DNA of 64,000 nt from Acetivibrio alkalicellulosi. GTDB lineage: Bacteria; Bacillota; Clostridia; Acetivibrionales; Acetivibrionaceae. The notes beneath the pieces were generated by a model, which did not search any database, had not been told where the DNA came from, and saw only the letters and a list, made by a program, of their open reading frames with translations. The position numbers and the translations under genes were made by a program. Where the stretch lies: NCBI GenBank assembly GCA_008125075.1, contig VLTH01000002.1, forward strand, positions 60,663 to 124,662, read 5' to 3'. Below, piece after piece: positions 7,242-15,814 of this stretch; position 1 is the stretch's first letter; each line of letters begins with the position of its first letter.

Positions 7242-9647
7242 CTAAGTTGACTTTTTCCATACTTTTGCCACCAATACAGTCATATCGTCTAGAGGCTTTT
7301 TATTACAATTAGCAAGCGCTTTACTTACAATAAAGTCAGCTATTCCCTGTGGATTGATACTTTCTATATCGTCAATATAGCTAATTAAAGCCTGTTCTCC
7401 TCCTTCCTCCTTTTCAAATGAATCTATTATTCCATCAGAAACCATTATAATAAAATCTCCATTATCTACGTTTTTACAAACAAGCTCAGTTTCAATATTG
7501 CTTAGTATTCCAGCAGGTAATGAAATATGCCTTACAACTTCAGTCTTTTGAGGTTTCTTAATAAATGTTGGAACTGCTCCTATTTTTACAAACTCAACAT
7601 TACCTTTATATAAGTCAATAACTGATAAATCAATTGTTGCAAAAGAATCTTCGTCAGACTTAAGTACAAGTATTGAATTAATAAGTTTTATTGCAGTATC
7701 TTTGTCAAATCCTGTCTCCATGAACTGTTCTAACAAACTAATCGCCGCATTGCTATGATTTGCAGCTTTTTGTCCTGTGCCCATTCCATCACTTAAAGCT
7801 AAAACATATTTTCCCTCACCAGTGTTCATAAAAGTATAATTATCTCCACTAATCTGACCCTCATTTTTTGAAATCCTTGATACTCCAGTAGTAACATTAA
7901 AAACCTCTTCTTCAACCAACTTTAAATTACACAATTTTGATTTGTGCTCAAAATTGCATTCACTTTTGTCTTTAATCATCTTTTTTCCCAATACTTGCGA
8001 AGCCCTTTTTTCAATTATATCTACACACTTGTTACTTCCACCACATCCTTTATGAAAAATACTAACCTGATATTTACCCCATTTATTTTCATATACTACA
8101 GCATCTTTAACTTTTACACCTGCTTTATCTAAATCAATTAATAGTGCATTTTCTAAATCACTATTAAATTTAATATCGGTGCCAATCTCTAAAGCAAGAT
8201 TTGATATAACCTTTGACATACCATCAAGTTGTTGAGATACAAGTCCTCGGCTTTCCCCTATTCTGTTCTTCCATACCATATCTACTTTAAACAACTCATA
8301 TATATTGTTAATCTGCTTTATAAACTCAACTGTATGCTCACATTTCCCAATAAAATATGGCGGTATATCTGTTTCATCAATCCATCCTTTTTTTTCTAGA
8401 GCCTCAACTATTTTAAACATTACCTGATAGGTATTATAAAAATTTCTATCCCAGCAATGCATACACAAGCTACAGTTTTTACAGACCTTTTGCGCAACTC
8501 TATCAAATAAAGATGATATGTCCTGCTTATCTGTAACCATTCTTGCTTCTGATATTTCATTAAAGGATTTTGATATTTCTCCAAATGCTCGTGCAAAGCT
8601 GTTAAGTTTCTCTATAGTTAATTCCTTTATTCTGTCAATATAACTTATCTTATCATCAATACGTTTGGCATTTTTTTCTAAGAATCCAAATGAATCATCA
8701 ATAAATCTTTTAGGAATAATCATAAAAATTGTAGCACCTATTAATATGTCTTTAATATGTATAAGAACTTCAGTAGAACCATTTATATAAAGAGTAAGCA
8801 ATGCATTTCCTGCTACAAAACCAATGCCTGCTCCTATTTTCCCAAGATTTTTAAATACACCTGTTAAAAGTCCACAAAATGCGTAAGATCCTATTATAAC
8901 AGGTGTTGTTGCAGGATTAGACATGTTAATTACAAGTCCTACTATTACCCCTACAGCAGCACCAACTCCAGGCCCGGCTTTGTAACTAAACAGCAATATG
9001 GCCAAAATCCCTAAAATATTGGTCAGCGTAAAACCAGCTAAACTTATATCACTGACACCCGACAGTGCTATTGCTGCCAGCACCGCCATGCTTATAATTT
9101 CTTCATTAGATAATATTTGTCTCTTATTTGTGCTTTCTAATATTAAGGTACTATTTCTAAATATAAATACCAATGAAAAAACAAGTCCTGAATAAAATAT
9201 AGCCATTAGAAAATCATAAACTAGAAAACCCTGCAAATACACTAGACCTATTTGTGGAATCATTGCACTTACAAGAGCTATAGTGGCTAGTTTGTAATCT
9301 TCTTTTGTTTTAATATTCTTAAGTAGACTACTAAAGGTGCAAAATAAAACAATAAATACAATGGCGGTAAAAATCTCATTAATTGCTCCACCTGTCAGCA
9401 TTCCAAATAATACTGCCAAACCCATCAACACTTTGCTAGGAGCTTTTGTACAAGCTGCTGCAAAAAAGGCAACTCCAAAAGGCATAGAGCCTTGAAATAA
9501 GGAAACCCTTCCTAATAAGAAGCTTGCAAGCAATAATAAAACATTGTTTTTCGAGACCATTAAATATGAAAGCATGCCTTCTTTACCTTTTGCACACATT
9601 CTTCCAATATTAATTGCCTTCTCATAAGTAATAATTTGTGACTTCAT
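7242..9647 (-). CDS. spoIIE: Stage II sporulation protein E (membrane PP2C phosphatase)
   Basis: SpoIIE dephosphorylates the anti-anti-sigma factor SpoIIAA at the asymmetric septum, releasing sigma-F in the forespore. The 801-residue length fits the family (about 800-830). The N-terminal third (about 40-320) is a set of roughly ten membrane helices. A central regulatory region follows, with a Cys-rich patch CKNCSLCMHC. The C-terminus is the PP2C-type phosphatase, with LALSDGMGTGQ (about 617), the metal-binding MVSDGIID (about 735) and DDMTVLVAKV near the end. It lies downstream of a tRNA Met-Glu-Val operon, as in Bacillus subtilis where tRNA-Met and tRNA-Glu precede spoIIE. The long upstream gap (9648-9942) presumably holds its regulated promoter, but I cannot mark confident Spo0A boxes. 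Confidence 0.97.
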   Translation of the reverse strand: MKSQIITYEKAINIGRMCAKGKEGMLSYLMVSKNNVLLLLASFLLGRVSLFQGSMPFGVAFFAAACTKAPSKVLMGLAVLFGMLTGGAINEIFTAIVFIVLFCTFSSLLKNIKTKEDYKLATIALVSAMIPQIGLVYLQGFLVYDFLMAIFYSGLVFSLVFIFRNSTLILESTNKRQILSNEEIISMAVLAAIALSGVSDISLAGFTLTNILGILAILLFSYKAGPGVGAAVGVIVGLVINMSNPATTPVIIGSYAFCGLLTGVFKNLGKIGAGIGFVAGNALLTLYINGSTEVLIHIKDILIGATIFMIIPKRFIDDSFGFLEKNAKRIDDKISYIDRIKELTIEKLNSFARAFGEISKSFNEISEARMVTDKQDISSLFDRVAQKVCKNCSLCMHCWDRNFYNTYQVMFKIVEALEKKGWIDETDIPPYFIGKCEHTVEFIKQINNIYELFKVDMVWKNRIGESRGLVSQQLDGMSKVISNLALEIGTDIKFNSDLENALLIDLDKAGVKVKDAVVYENKWGKYQVSIFHKGCGGSNKCVDIIEKRASQVLGKKMIKDKSECNFEHKSKLCNLKLVEEEVFNVTTGVSRISKNEGQISGDNYTFMNTGEGKYVLALSDGMGTGQKAANHSNAAISLLEQFMETGFDKDTAIKLINSILVLKSDEDSFATIDLSVIDLYKGNVEFVKIGAVPTFIKKPQKTEVVRHISLPAGILSNIETELVCKNVDNGDFIIMVSDGIIDSFEKEEGGEQALISYIDDIESINPQGIADFIVSKALANCNKKPLDDMTVLVAKVWKKST

Positions 9648-9942
9648 CTTTTGTAACCCCCTGATTTATTTTTCCAAATGTCCTTTGGATTTCATGTCAA
9701 AACTGATTATAAACAACCTTGTGAAATTTTTTTGTCATTTTTGGTTATGTAATTTAAAAATAATTATGACACTTATCCACAAAACTTAACTTAGGATTAC
9801 ATTAGACAAACTTCAAGAAACAAGCTCAATGCATGAATTTAAGTTTGAATTGATTATGTATTATGATAATTATGTAGTATTTAGTCAAAACTTTTTTATC
9901 TGAATTTTAAGTCTTTCACGTTCTAACACTTCTATAAAATAA

Positions 9943-9970
9943 AAGCGACTGTACATTTGTACAGTCGCTT
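9943..9970 (-). terminator. Terminator of the tRNA Met-Glu-Val operon
   Basis: A perfect 12-bp stem (AAGCGACTGTAC / GTACAGTCGCTT) with a 4-nt loop is followed on the minus strand by TTATTTTAT. It abuts the CCA end of tRNA-Val. Confidence 0.85.
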
Positions 9971-10046
9971 TGGTGGGCACTATAGGGCTCGAACCTATGA
10001 CCCCCTGCTTGTAAGGCAGATGCTCTCCCAGCTGAGCTAAGCGCCC
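9971..10046 (-). tRNA. tRNA-Val (TAC)
   Basis: Minus-strand cloverleaf: acceptor GGGCGCT/AGTGCCC, anticodon loop with TAC between CTGCC/GGCAG-type stem strands, GTTCGAG T loop, encoded CCA. It is the last gene of the three-tRNA operon. Confidence 0.95.
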
Positions 10047-10050
10047 ATAA

Positions 10051-10125
10051 TGGTGACCCATAGGGGAATCGAACCCCTGTTACCGCCGTGAAAGGGCGGT
10101 GTCTTAACCGCTTGACCAATGGGCC
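10051..10125 (-). tRNA. tRNA-Glu (TTC)
   Basis: Minus-strand cloverleaf: anticodon stem CCGCC/GGCGG with loop CTTTCAC (anticodon TTC), T loop GTTCGATT, encoded CCA. It is the middle gene of the operon, 4 bp from tRNA-Val. Confidence 0.95.
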
Positions 10126-10150
10126 ATAATTTAATTATCAAAAATCTACT

Positions 10151-10227
10151 TGGTAGCGGCGGTCGGATTTGAACCAACGACCCTACGGGTATGAACCGTA
10201 TGCTCTTGCCAACTGAGCTACGCCGCC
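10151..10227 (-). tRNA. tRNA-Met (CAT), elongator type
   Basis: Minus-strand cloverleaf: acceptor GGCGGCG/CGCCGCT, anticodon stem TACGG/CCGTA with loop TTCATAC, encoded CCA. The paired first acceptor base distinguishes it from the initiator tRNA at 17116. An Ile2 (lysidine) identity cannot be fully excluded by eye. Confidence 0.88.
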
Positions 10228-10264
10228 ACATCCAATGTATGTCTCATCTCTAGCACGCTTTAAT

Positions 10265-10294
10265 ATTGTAGCAGATAAACAAACCAAAAGTCAA
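10265..10294 (-). promoter_or_regulatory. Promoter of the tRNA Met-Glu-Val operon
   Basis: On the minus strand, TTGACT and TACAAT are spaced 18 bp apart, about 40 bp upstream of tRNA-Met. Confidence 0.65.
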
Positions 10295-10364
10295 GCATAT
10301 TTATAAAAAATTTTTTTAGTTTTTTTTGCCTTTAAAATATCTAATTTTAATATACATTTTTTGA

Positions 10365-10850
10365 CTAAATCAAAAGCTTTAACTCTAACTGACGAAGGGT
10401 ATTTTTTAATCTCTTTTTCTTTTTCTTATTGTCTTCATATTTATCCTTCATTATAAACAATCTTTCTAAAACATCTGCATCTTTTACTATTTCATCATAC
10501 TCAGTACCTATATCCTTTTTATTTGAATGATTTCGTATAGCACAGGATATTATTTCAATCTCCTCCTTGGAAAATTCACCTATTTCATTTAGTAATTTTA
10601 TTGCTGTTTCAGCTCCCATTGGTCCATGACCACCGTTGTGGATATTATCCACGATTCTCCCAGTATCATGTAACAATCCTGCAATAAAGGCAAGTTCCTG
10701 ATCAAGACCTCTTGCTGCTGCAATAGCCGCTGAAATGTAAGCCGTACCATAAATGTGTAACATTTCATTAAAACCAGACTCCTCGCCTTCACCTGTGATT
10801 TTTATGAGATGAGTATTCATTATTTCCATGATTTTTTTTATTCTGTCCAT
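10365..10850 (-). CDS. HD-domain metal-dependent phosphohydrolase
   Basis: This 161-residue protein carries the complete HD superfamily ligand set: His32 (LHIYG), His61-Asp62 (GLLHDTGRI) and a late Asp at about 134 (VKDADVLERL), plus His71/His75 in the loop after the HD pair. Such small stand-alone HD proteins hydrolyse phosphomonoesters or nucleotides; the substrate cannot be told. The C-terminus is Lys-rich and probably helical. The ATG at 10850 has AAAGGATG upstream. The next gene on the same strand starts about 45 bp upstream of it (10896), so the two may be co-transcribed. Confidence 0.85.
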   Translation of the reverse strand: MDRIKKIMEIMNTHLIKITGEGEESGFNEMLHIYGTAYISAAIAAARGLDQELAFIAGLLHDTGRIVDNIHNGGHGPMGAETAIKLLNEIGEFSKEEIEIISCAIRNHSNKKDIGTEYDEIVKDADVLERLFIMKDKYEDNKKKKKRLKNTLRQLELKLLI

Positions 10851-10895
10851 ATTCCATCCTTTCAGTTAAACAATTTTTAGAATTTGTTATTGTTG

Positions 10896-11453
10896 TTACA
10901 GCTGAGTTATACTTAAAATTCTCTCCTTTAAAATTTTGGCAAAAGCTTTTGCACTTTTAATCACATTATATTGATATTCAACATTAACAATTTCAAGTAT
11001 TGTTTCCTCAAAAATTCTATCGAAAATTTCTAAATCTATACTCATGACCTCATCAAAAAAGTGCTGATGAGTCTCTATAAAATTACTTTCAAAAACATAT
11101 TTCCAGGCATCGTAGCACCTTTGTTCAGCTTTATTTACTAGTTCAACAAAAACAGAGTCCACTTCTGTCAATATATATGAAGCTTCACTATATTCACTTT
11201 CATCTTCGCCACTGCCCAAGTTTATCCATATGTCAGGATGAAAATATTCCAAGCTGTCATCATACAACTCCATAACATCCTGCAGCCAACATAAATAAGA
11301 CTTCATATCCATATACTCAGCAGTTATCATTTCGGTATAACATATAACATCTTCTGGCTTTTTTAAGTCATAAGGCTTTGTCCTATGGGAAGTCCCCATT
11401 CCCTTGTTGATCAATTCGATTTTTTTTCTGTCTTCTTTTTTGTAAAAGTTCAT
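10896..11453 (-). CDS. Hypothetical protein, 185 residues, acidic and helical
   Basis: A soluble, acidic, mostly helical protein with no signal peptide or membrane span. It contains several aromatic-rich helices (MDMKSYLCWLQDVMELY, RCYDAWKYVFESNF). No catalytic motif or known fold can be named from inspection. The ATG at 11453 is preceded by a GAAAGGAATAAA ribosome-binding region. It lies just upstream of, and in the same direction as, the HD hydrolase. The function is unknown. Confidence 0.75.
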   Translation of the reverse strand: MNFYKKEDRKKIELINKGMGTSHRTKPYDLKKPEDVICYTEMITAEYMDMKSYLCWLQDVMELYDDSLEYFHPDIWINLGSGEDESEYSEASYILTEVDSVFVELVNKAEQRCYDAWKYVFESNFIETHQHFFDEVMSIDLEIFDRIFEETILEIVNVEYQYNVIKSAKAFAKILKERILSITQL

Positions 11454-11722
11454 TCTTTTATTCCTTTCTATGTTTATTTGTTTACAAGGAATGCCTGTTG
11501 ATGTGTTTTAATTATCCTTTAATTTTAGAAATTTAGTATAACATTAATTATATCAAAAAAACCTGCTCTTTGAAAAGAACTGCATAGTTAATAATTTAAT
11601 ATTTGATCTTGGAGATGTGAAAAAAAAATGGTACAATAAATACTATACTCCCTTAGTATAGAAAAGTTTGTAAAAAACTTTTTTAGAAGAAATATATAAT
11701 AAATACAAAGGAGACTGAGGTA

Positions 11723-12073
11723 ATGAGTAGTAAAAAAATTTTTCTAGTAGTACTTGCTTTTATTTTACTTTTTTCATTTTCAGGTTGCACTGAAGACACT
11801 TCCACTATTAGTGGTGAGTTATCAAACATTCAATTTGATGACGATGGTAATATGAATATAATTATGGTTCGACAATTCAATGAAGATGAAAACAACTATA
11901 TTACTGTAGGCTTTTCAGTAAATAGTAGTACAAAGGTTTATATAGGTCCACAAGGCAAAAATGAAATGTCACTAGAAGACCTATCAAAAGGTATGAATGT
12001 GGATATAACATACGCACATGCATCTACCGATACATTAACTACTCCAGCATTAATTATAAGAATTCGTGACTAA
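11723..12073 (+). CDS. Small lipoprotein, unknown function
   Basis: This is a 116-residue protein with a lipoprotein signal peptide ending in the lipobox FSGC (Cys22). The mature part is about 94 residues, rich in beta strands, with an acidic patch DDDGN. It looks like a small beta-barrel (OB-like), comparable in size to the many orphan clostridial lipoproteins. The start ATG has GGAGACTGAGG upstream. It is monocistronic, surrounded by repeat DNA, with no neighbour suggesting a role. Confidence 0.8.
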   Translation: MSSKKIFLVVLAFILLFSFSGCTEDTSTISGELSNIQFDDDGNMNIIMVRQFNEDENNYITVGFSVNSSTKVYIGPQGKNEMSLEDLSKGMNVDITYAHASTDTLTTPALIIRIRD

Positions 12074-12240
12074 AGAATGTATAAAAGATTACTTCCCGTT
12101 TTCACGGGGTTAAATTAGGAATGCAAAATATGATTTCCACTACTATTTCTACAGGCCTTATTTGATATCAAATTATGATCATACAACGGGCTCATGTAAT
12201 AAATGTGAAGAAAAATATAACCCCTCATACAACTGACCAG
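12074..12240 (+). repeat. Partial family B end(s) followed by a family C unit
   Basis: TTAGGAATGCAAAATATGAT at 12115 followed by TTCCACTACTATTTC matches the left end of family B, but no matching right end follows. A related shorter start is at 12074. At 12187-12227 a family C unit contains TAATAAATGTGAAGAAAAAT. The remaining sequence to 12527 is AT-rich and I see nothing else in it. Confidence 0.45.
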
Positions 12241-12527
12241 TATAGAATTAATATTTTGGTCAGTTTCTCATTTTTTTTATTAATAATATATATAATTTCT
12301 ATTTTTTTTTATGCATAAATAACAATGGTAATTTTTATGTTTTTATTATAATATATAATTATATTGTTATATGTTCCTTCGAATACAAATATGGGTAATC
12401 TGTGCGTTATAATAATTCTATCTTCTTTGATGGGCGTTAACGTCTATTCTAGAAATACTTTTTAGATGCTTTTTAGAATATTGTGGTTTTAGACATACAT
12501 AAGATAAAAGAGGTGTTAGTTAAATAA

Positions 12528-12842
12528 ATGACTAAATATACTGAAGAAACTGGCATAAATATAAAAGACACTCTTGACTACACTAAAAGACTTGATACTT
12601 TAGCTGAAAAACTTGAGAAAACAAAAGAGAGTATAGAAATTAACAGAAAATACACTGAGCAATATAATTTATTAGAGAAAGCTCTTCCTAAAGACAAATT
12701 AGATCTAATCAGACAATTAGACGATACATATATGGAGTTATTAATATTGCACGAAGAATTTTTTTACAAGAGTGGACATATGGACAGGCCAGAGTTTAAT
12801 GGATTATTTAATAAGATAAAAAACTGGCTTTTTGGATCGTGA
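12528..12842 (+). CDS. Small helical hypothetical protein
   Basis: A 104-residue, highly charged, predicted all-helical protein. The first 60 residues look like a coiled coil (LDTLAEKLEKTKESIEIN). The second half has a conserved-looking helix LDDTYMELLILHEEFFY reminiscent of small clostridial helical proteins of unknown function. The ATG at 12528 has AGAGGTG about 13 bp upstream, so spacing is long; an alternative start is not obvious. There are no recognisable partners. Confidence 0.6.
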   Translation: MTKYTEETGINIKDTLDYTKRLDTLAEKLEKTKESIEINRKYTEQYNLLEKALPKDKLDLIRQLDDTYMELLILHEEFFYKSGHMDRPEFNGLFNKIKNWLFGS

Positions 12843-12860
12843 ACTGGTTTATATAAAGCC

Positions 12861-12964
12861 AAGGTATGTCAAAATATAACTTACACTTTTAACAAGACCT
12901 ATTTGGCATCAAATAAGGTCTGTAGTGGAACAATAGTGGAAGTTATATTTTTAGCGTTCATAAA
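12861..12964. repeat. Family B MITE, full copy
   Basis: The inverted ends AAGGTATGTCAAAATATAAC on the left and GTGGAAGTTATATTTTTAGC on the right (continuing GTTCAT) enclose a second inverted pair (ATTTGGCATCAAATAAGGTC). Total length is about 104 bp, with no coding capacity. Confidence 0.65.
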
Positions 12965-12966
12965 CA

Positions 12967-13009
12967 TACAATCTTTAGGCGGAGTAGAGTCTTCACCTAA
13001 AGATTGTAT
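12967..13009. repeat. Family F hairpin (GAGTAGAG loop), copy 1
   Basis: The stem ACAATCTTTAGG / CCTAAAGATTGT encloses GAGTAGAGTCTTC. The same loop with a related stem occurs at 44886-44930 (opposite strand) and 21873-21905. No T-run follows on either strand, so it is not an obvious terminator. Confidence 0.5.
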
Positions 13010-13072
13010 AAGCCAAAGACATTACTTCCCATTATACTTTTTCTCTATATTGGTGGGTTTGTGCTCATCAGT

Positions 13073-13951
13073 CTATTCTAAATACTCTCTAATAAAACTA
13101 GGCAAGTTAAATGCTGATCTAAAAATTTCTTTATTAATATATTTGGTGTCTTTTGATAGATTTTCTACACAAGCCTCTAATGGATTATATTTTAGAGATG
13201 CTAAAGTAAAGCTCCACATGCCTCCAGGATAACTAGGTACAACAGCTTTATATGTATTAACTATTGGATAATGCTTTTTTAATATGTTTTGTGTCTTTAT
13301 TAAAATATCTTTATGAAAAACAGGAGACTGACTTTGACACACCATTAGACCATCTTCTTTTATAGACTTTTTTAAATCCACATAAAATCCTTCAGAAAAT
13401 AAAACTTCTGCTGGCCCTATAGGATCTGATGAGTCAATTATGGCTATATCATATTCTTCTTTCTTATCTTTTATGTATTTAACACCATCTTCAAAAATAA
13501 ATCTTATTCGACTGTCCTTATGAACATCACCAGATATTTCAGGCAAACTTTTAATTGACTCCTGTACTACCAATTCATCTATTTCAACCATATCGATCCT
13601 ATCTACAGTACTATATTTTGAAAGCTCCTTTGCTACTCCACAATCTCCACCACCAATAATCAAAACATTTTTAGGATTTTTGTGGGTTAATAAGGGTACA
13701 TGAGATATCATTTCGTTGTATATAAATCCATCTATTTGTGTAGTCTGTATTACTCCATCTAACACAAGACATCTTCCAAAATCATATGTATCAATAATGC
13801 TGACTTGTTGAAAAATAGACTTACTAACTGAAAGGATTTCTTTTACTCTATAACTTAGTTTCATATTCTCTCTTTCGTCTTCAATCAGCCATATTTCTCC
13901 ATCAATCTCTTTAAAATATTTAGGAAGTACCATTTGTTTCATTTTTTTCAT
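13073..13951 (-). CDS. speE: Spermidine synthase-family aminopropyltransferase
   Basis: It transfers the aminopropyl group of decarboxylated S-adenosylmethionine to a polyamine acceptor in the cytosol. The N-terminal beta domain is followed by the Rossmann fold with GGGDCGVAKE (100-109; the usual form is GGGDGG), the substrate region YNEMISHVPLL and DSSDPIGPAEVLF, whose Asp is the expected catalytic base. The frame opens at 13969, but GTGAGG lies 8 nt before the ATG at 13951, giving 292 residues and a better start. It is the last gene of the bpsA-GNAT-fkbH-acp-speE operon, 85 bp after the ACP. Acceptor specificity (putrescine, agmatine or spermidine) cannot be read by eye. Confidence 0.93.
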   Translation of the reverse strand: MKKMKQMVLPKYFKEIDGEIWLIEDERENMKLSYRVKEILSVSKSIFQQVSIIDTYDFGRCLVLDGVIQTTQIDGFIYNEMISHVPLLTHKNPKNVLIIGGGDCGVAKELSKYSTVDRIDMVEIDELVVQESIKSLPEISGDVHKDSRIRFIFEDGVKYIKDKKEEYDIAIIDSSDPIGPAEVLFSEGFYVDLKKSIKEDGLMVCQSQSPVFHKDILIKTQNILKKHYPIVNTYKAVVPSYPGGMWSFTLASLKYNPLEACVENLSKDTKYINKEIFRSAFNLPSFIREYLE

Positions 13952-14036
13952 TTCTTTCAACCTCACCATTTAAAAGTTCCATAGCTCACAATAATGCGAG
14001 CTTGCCAACAGCTTAAACGTGAGTTTTTCACCACCT

Positions 14037-14282
14037 TTACTTTGAATATTTAATAATAAGATTTACTAAAGAATCAATATTTGAAAATGATTCTAGATTT
14101 AAATCCTCGTGCATAAAATATATTTTAAATTTCTCTTCTAAACTATTAATAAAATTAGCAGCAGTCATAGAGTCCATAATGCCTCCCTTTCCAATAAGAG
14201 GCGAATCAACATTTATATTTGTCTTTCCTGTAATTTTCTTTATCAGATCAATAGTTTCACTTTTTGCTGTATTTATATCCAT
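14037..14282 (-). CDS. Discrete acyl carrier protein
   Basis: An 81-residue acidic four-helix carrier protein. The phosphopantetheine site is Ser38 in GGIMDSMTAANFI (the classic DSL reads DSM here). It would carry an acyl or glyceryl thioester. It is not the fatty-acid ACP by context: its immediate upstream neighbour, 20 bp away, is an FkbH-like protein whose family loads glycolytic three-carbon units onto discrete ACPs. An Sfp-type transferase at 51520 is a candidate activator. The frame ends with the helix INSLEEKFKIYFMHED and a typical C-terminal SLVNLII. Confidence 0.92.
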   Translation of the reverse strand: MDINTAKSETIDLIKKITGKTNINVDSPLIGKGGIMDSMTAANFINSLEEKFKIYFMHEDLNLESFSNIDSLVNLIIKYSK

Positions 14283-14302
14283 TAAATATCACTCCATATT
14301 TT

Positions 14303-15334
14303 TTATGTTATATTATTGATTTTCAACCATTCAAAACCATCTTTCTCCATGGGAAGTTTTAATACGTAAGTAGACTTTTTGCCTTCCTTAGAAAAATGCT
14401 TAAAGCCGTTTACCTGAAGAAGCATTAATGCTGGTCGATTTTTTTTCTCATCAATATAATGACAATAAACTTCATTAATATTACTATATTTTGATGCAAG
14501 AGAATCAATTGCTTCATTAAGAAAAGCAGCTCCAATACCCCTTCCTTCAATTCTACATGAAATACAAAATAGATTAATAAAACATTTCCTATCTTTTATT
14601 TCAAACAAACTTGTACCTATTATACCATATTGTCCGAAACGATCTTCCAATTCTGAAACCAAAACAACTTTATTATTTGCATTTACATAATCAACAATAA
14701 CATCCCTGTCCAACCTATCTAGTATATTGTTCATTTGATTTGTTCTGTGTGCCAATTCATAAATTCTGTCTACATCATTGCTATTTGCACAACGGACAGT
14801 CAACTCCATGTTACATGATTTTAAAAAATCTTCTCTAGATCCTTTATATGACCCCTCTGCATCTTCTCTTTCTTGACGACTTTTCATCATCTTCCTTCTC
14901 AGTTTACTTTCATTTGTGATAAATGAGCTTTTAAACTCTTCTAAGTTTAGAAGATTACTATACTCTTGAGCTTTATAACCTCTTACTTCAGGTAAAAAAA
15001 ACTGCACCTCAGAAAGTTCAAAAGGGTTATCTTCAATATATCCTATTGTATCAAAACCAATATTTAATTTATCTGCTATTGCCTTAATACTTTCAACTTT
15101 TGATCCCCAATGGCACTGTGGGTAAAGAAAGTAATCTGAAATTTCAAGTTCCCCAAGTTTTAATAAAACCTTTTCTAAATCATTTCTACTAGCTATACTT
15201 TGCAATATACCAACTTCATCAATTTTTTTTATAAGATCTCTTTTTTCTTGGGTAAATATTATCTCCCAGTTTTCACTTAAGGTACCCTCCCACAAGGTGT
15301 CATCTAAGTCCCAAACCAAACATTTAATCTTCAT
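14303..15334 (-). CDS. FkbH-like protein: HAD phosphatase fused to GNAT
   Basis: FkbH-family proteins take 1,3-bisphosphoglycerate, remove phosphate and place a glyceryl unit on an acyl carrier protein. The N-terminal half (1-150) is a HAD-IIIC domain with DLDDTLWEG (nucleophile Asp9, Asp11), SRND in motif II position and GYIEDNPFE as the metal-binding loop. The C-terminal half (about 165-335) is a GNAT-type acyltransferase domain with RIEGRGIGAAFL. The ORF can be opened from a TTG at 15355, but the ATG at 15334 sits 4 nt after the GNAT gene's stop with CAGGGA before it, so I prefer it (343 residues). It lies next to an ACP and between two aminopropyltransferases. Confidence 0.9.
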   Translation of the reverse strand: MKIKCLVWDLDDTLWEGTLSENWEIIFTQEKRDLIKKIDEVGILQSIASRNDLEKVLLKLGELEISDYFLYPQCHWGSKVESIKAIADKLNIGFDTIGYIEDNPFELSEVQFFLPEVRGYKAQEYSNLLNLEEFKSSFITNESKLRRKMMKSRQEREDAEGSYKGSREDFLKSCNMELTVRCANSNDVDRIYELAHRTNQMNNILDRLDRDVIVDYVNANNKVVLVSELEDRFGQYGIIGTSLFEIKDRKCFINLFCISCRIEGRGIGAAFLNEAIDSLASKYSNINEVYCHYIDEKKNRPALMLLQVNGFKHFSKEGKKSTYVLKLPMEKDGFEWLKINNIT

Positions 15335-15338
15335 CTTT

Positions 15339-15794
15339 TCATTCCCTGCCGTCAAATTTATACTCCATTGTCAGGTGAGTGGGTTCAAAGCCAAAACTCT
15401 TCCAGAGAATCCTTGCAGGAAGATTATTTACATTGAGTTTGCAAATAATTGTCTTAACATTTTCATCTCTACAATACTTCATTCCAGCTTCAACAAACTT
15501 ATTTACATAGTCAGTTCCTCTATATTTTTCAGCTATATAAAAACTTTTAAAATTTACGTATTTTTCATTGCTGACAGAATTTATTCTTGGAGTCATCCAC
15601 ATCCAACCTACAATTTGTTTTTCTATCTCTAAAACCATCATACCATTAACTTCTTTTGGCATTGCTTTTTGGAGTTTTCTAATATGAAAATCCAATTCCG
15701 TTATTGCCTCATCCCCAAAGGAAATTATTGATATTTCTCTTTCCATCTCTGCTATTAAATTTATATCTTTTTCTTGTATTTTTCGTATTATCAT
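15339..15794 (-). CDS. GNAT-family N-acyltransferase
   Basis: A 151-residue single-domain GNAT with strand beta4 and the acyl-CoA/phosphopantetheine loop FYIAEKYRGTDYVNKFV (Arg92-Gly93), and the C-terminal NNLPARILWKSFGFEP, typical of the family. It would acylate an amine; position between a branched-polyamine synthase (20 bp upstream) and an FkbH/ACP pair suggests a polyamine or ACP-bound substrate. That is inference. The ATG at 15794 is preceded by GAGAAGGTAATACTA. The stop codon is 4 nt from the next start. Confidence 0.88.
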   Translation of the reverse strand: MIIRKIQEKDINLIAEMEREISIISFGDEAITELDFHIRKLQKAMPKEVNGMMVLEIEKQIVGWMWMTPRINSVSNEKYVNFKSFYIAEKYRGTDYVNKFVEAGMKYCRDENVKTIICKLNVNNLPARILWKSFGFEPTHLTMEYKFDGRE

Positions 15795-15814
15795 TAGTAT
15801 TACCTTCTCAATCC

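Noticed and set aside
9648..9942. Spo0A boxes upstream of spoIIE
   Set aside because: TTTGTCATTTTT is close to a box, but the match is partial and AT-rich DNA gives such matches often.
9916..10231. Open frames across the three tRNA genes
   Set aside because: They cover well-formed tRNA cloverleaves and have no protein-like sequence.
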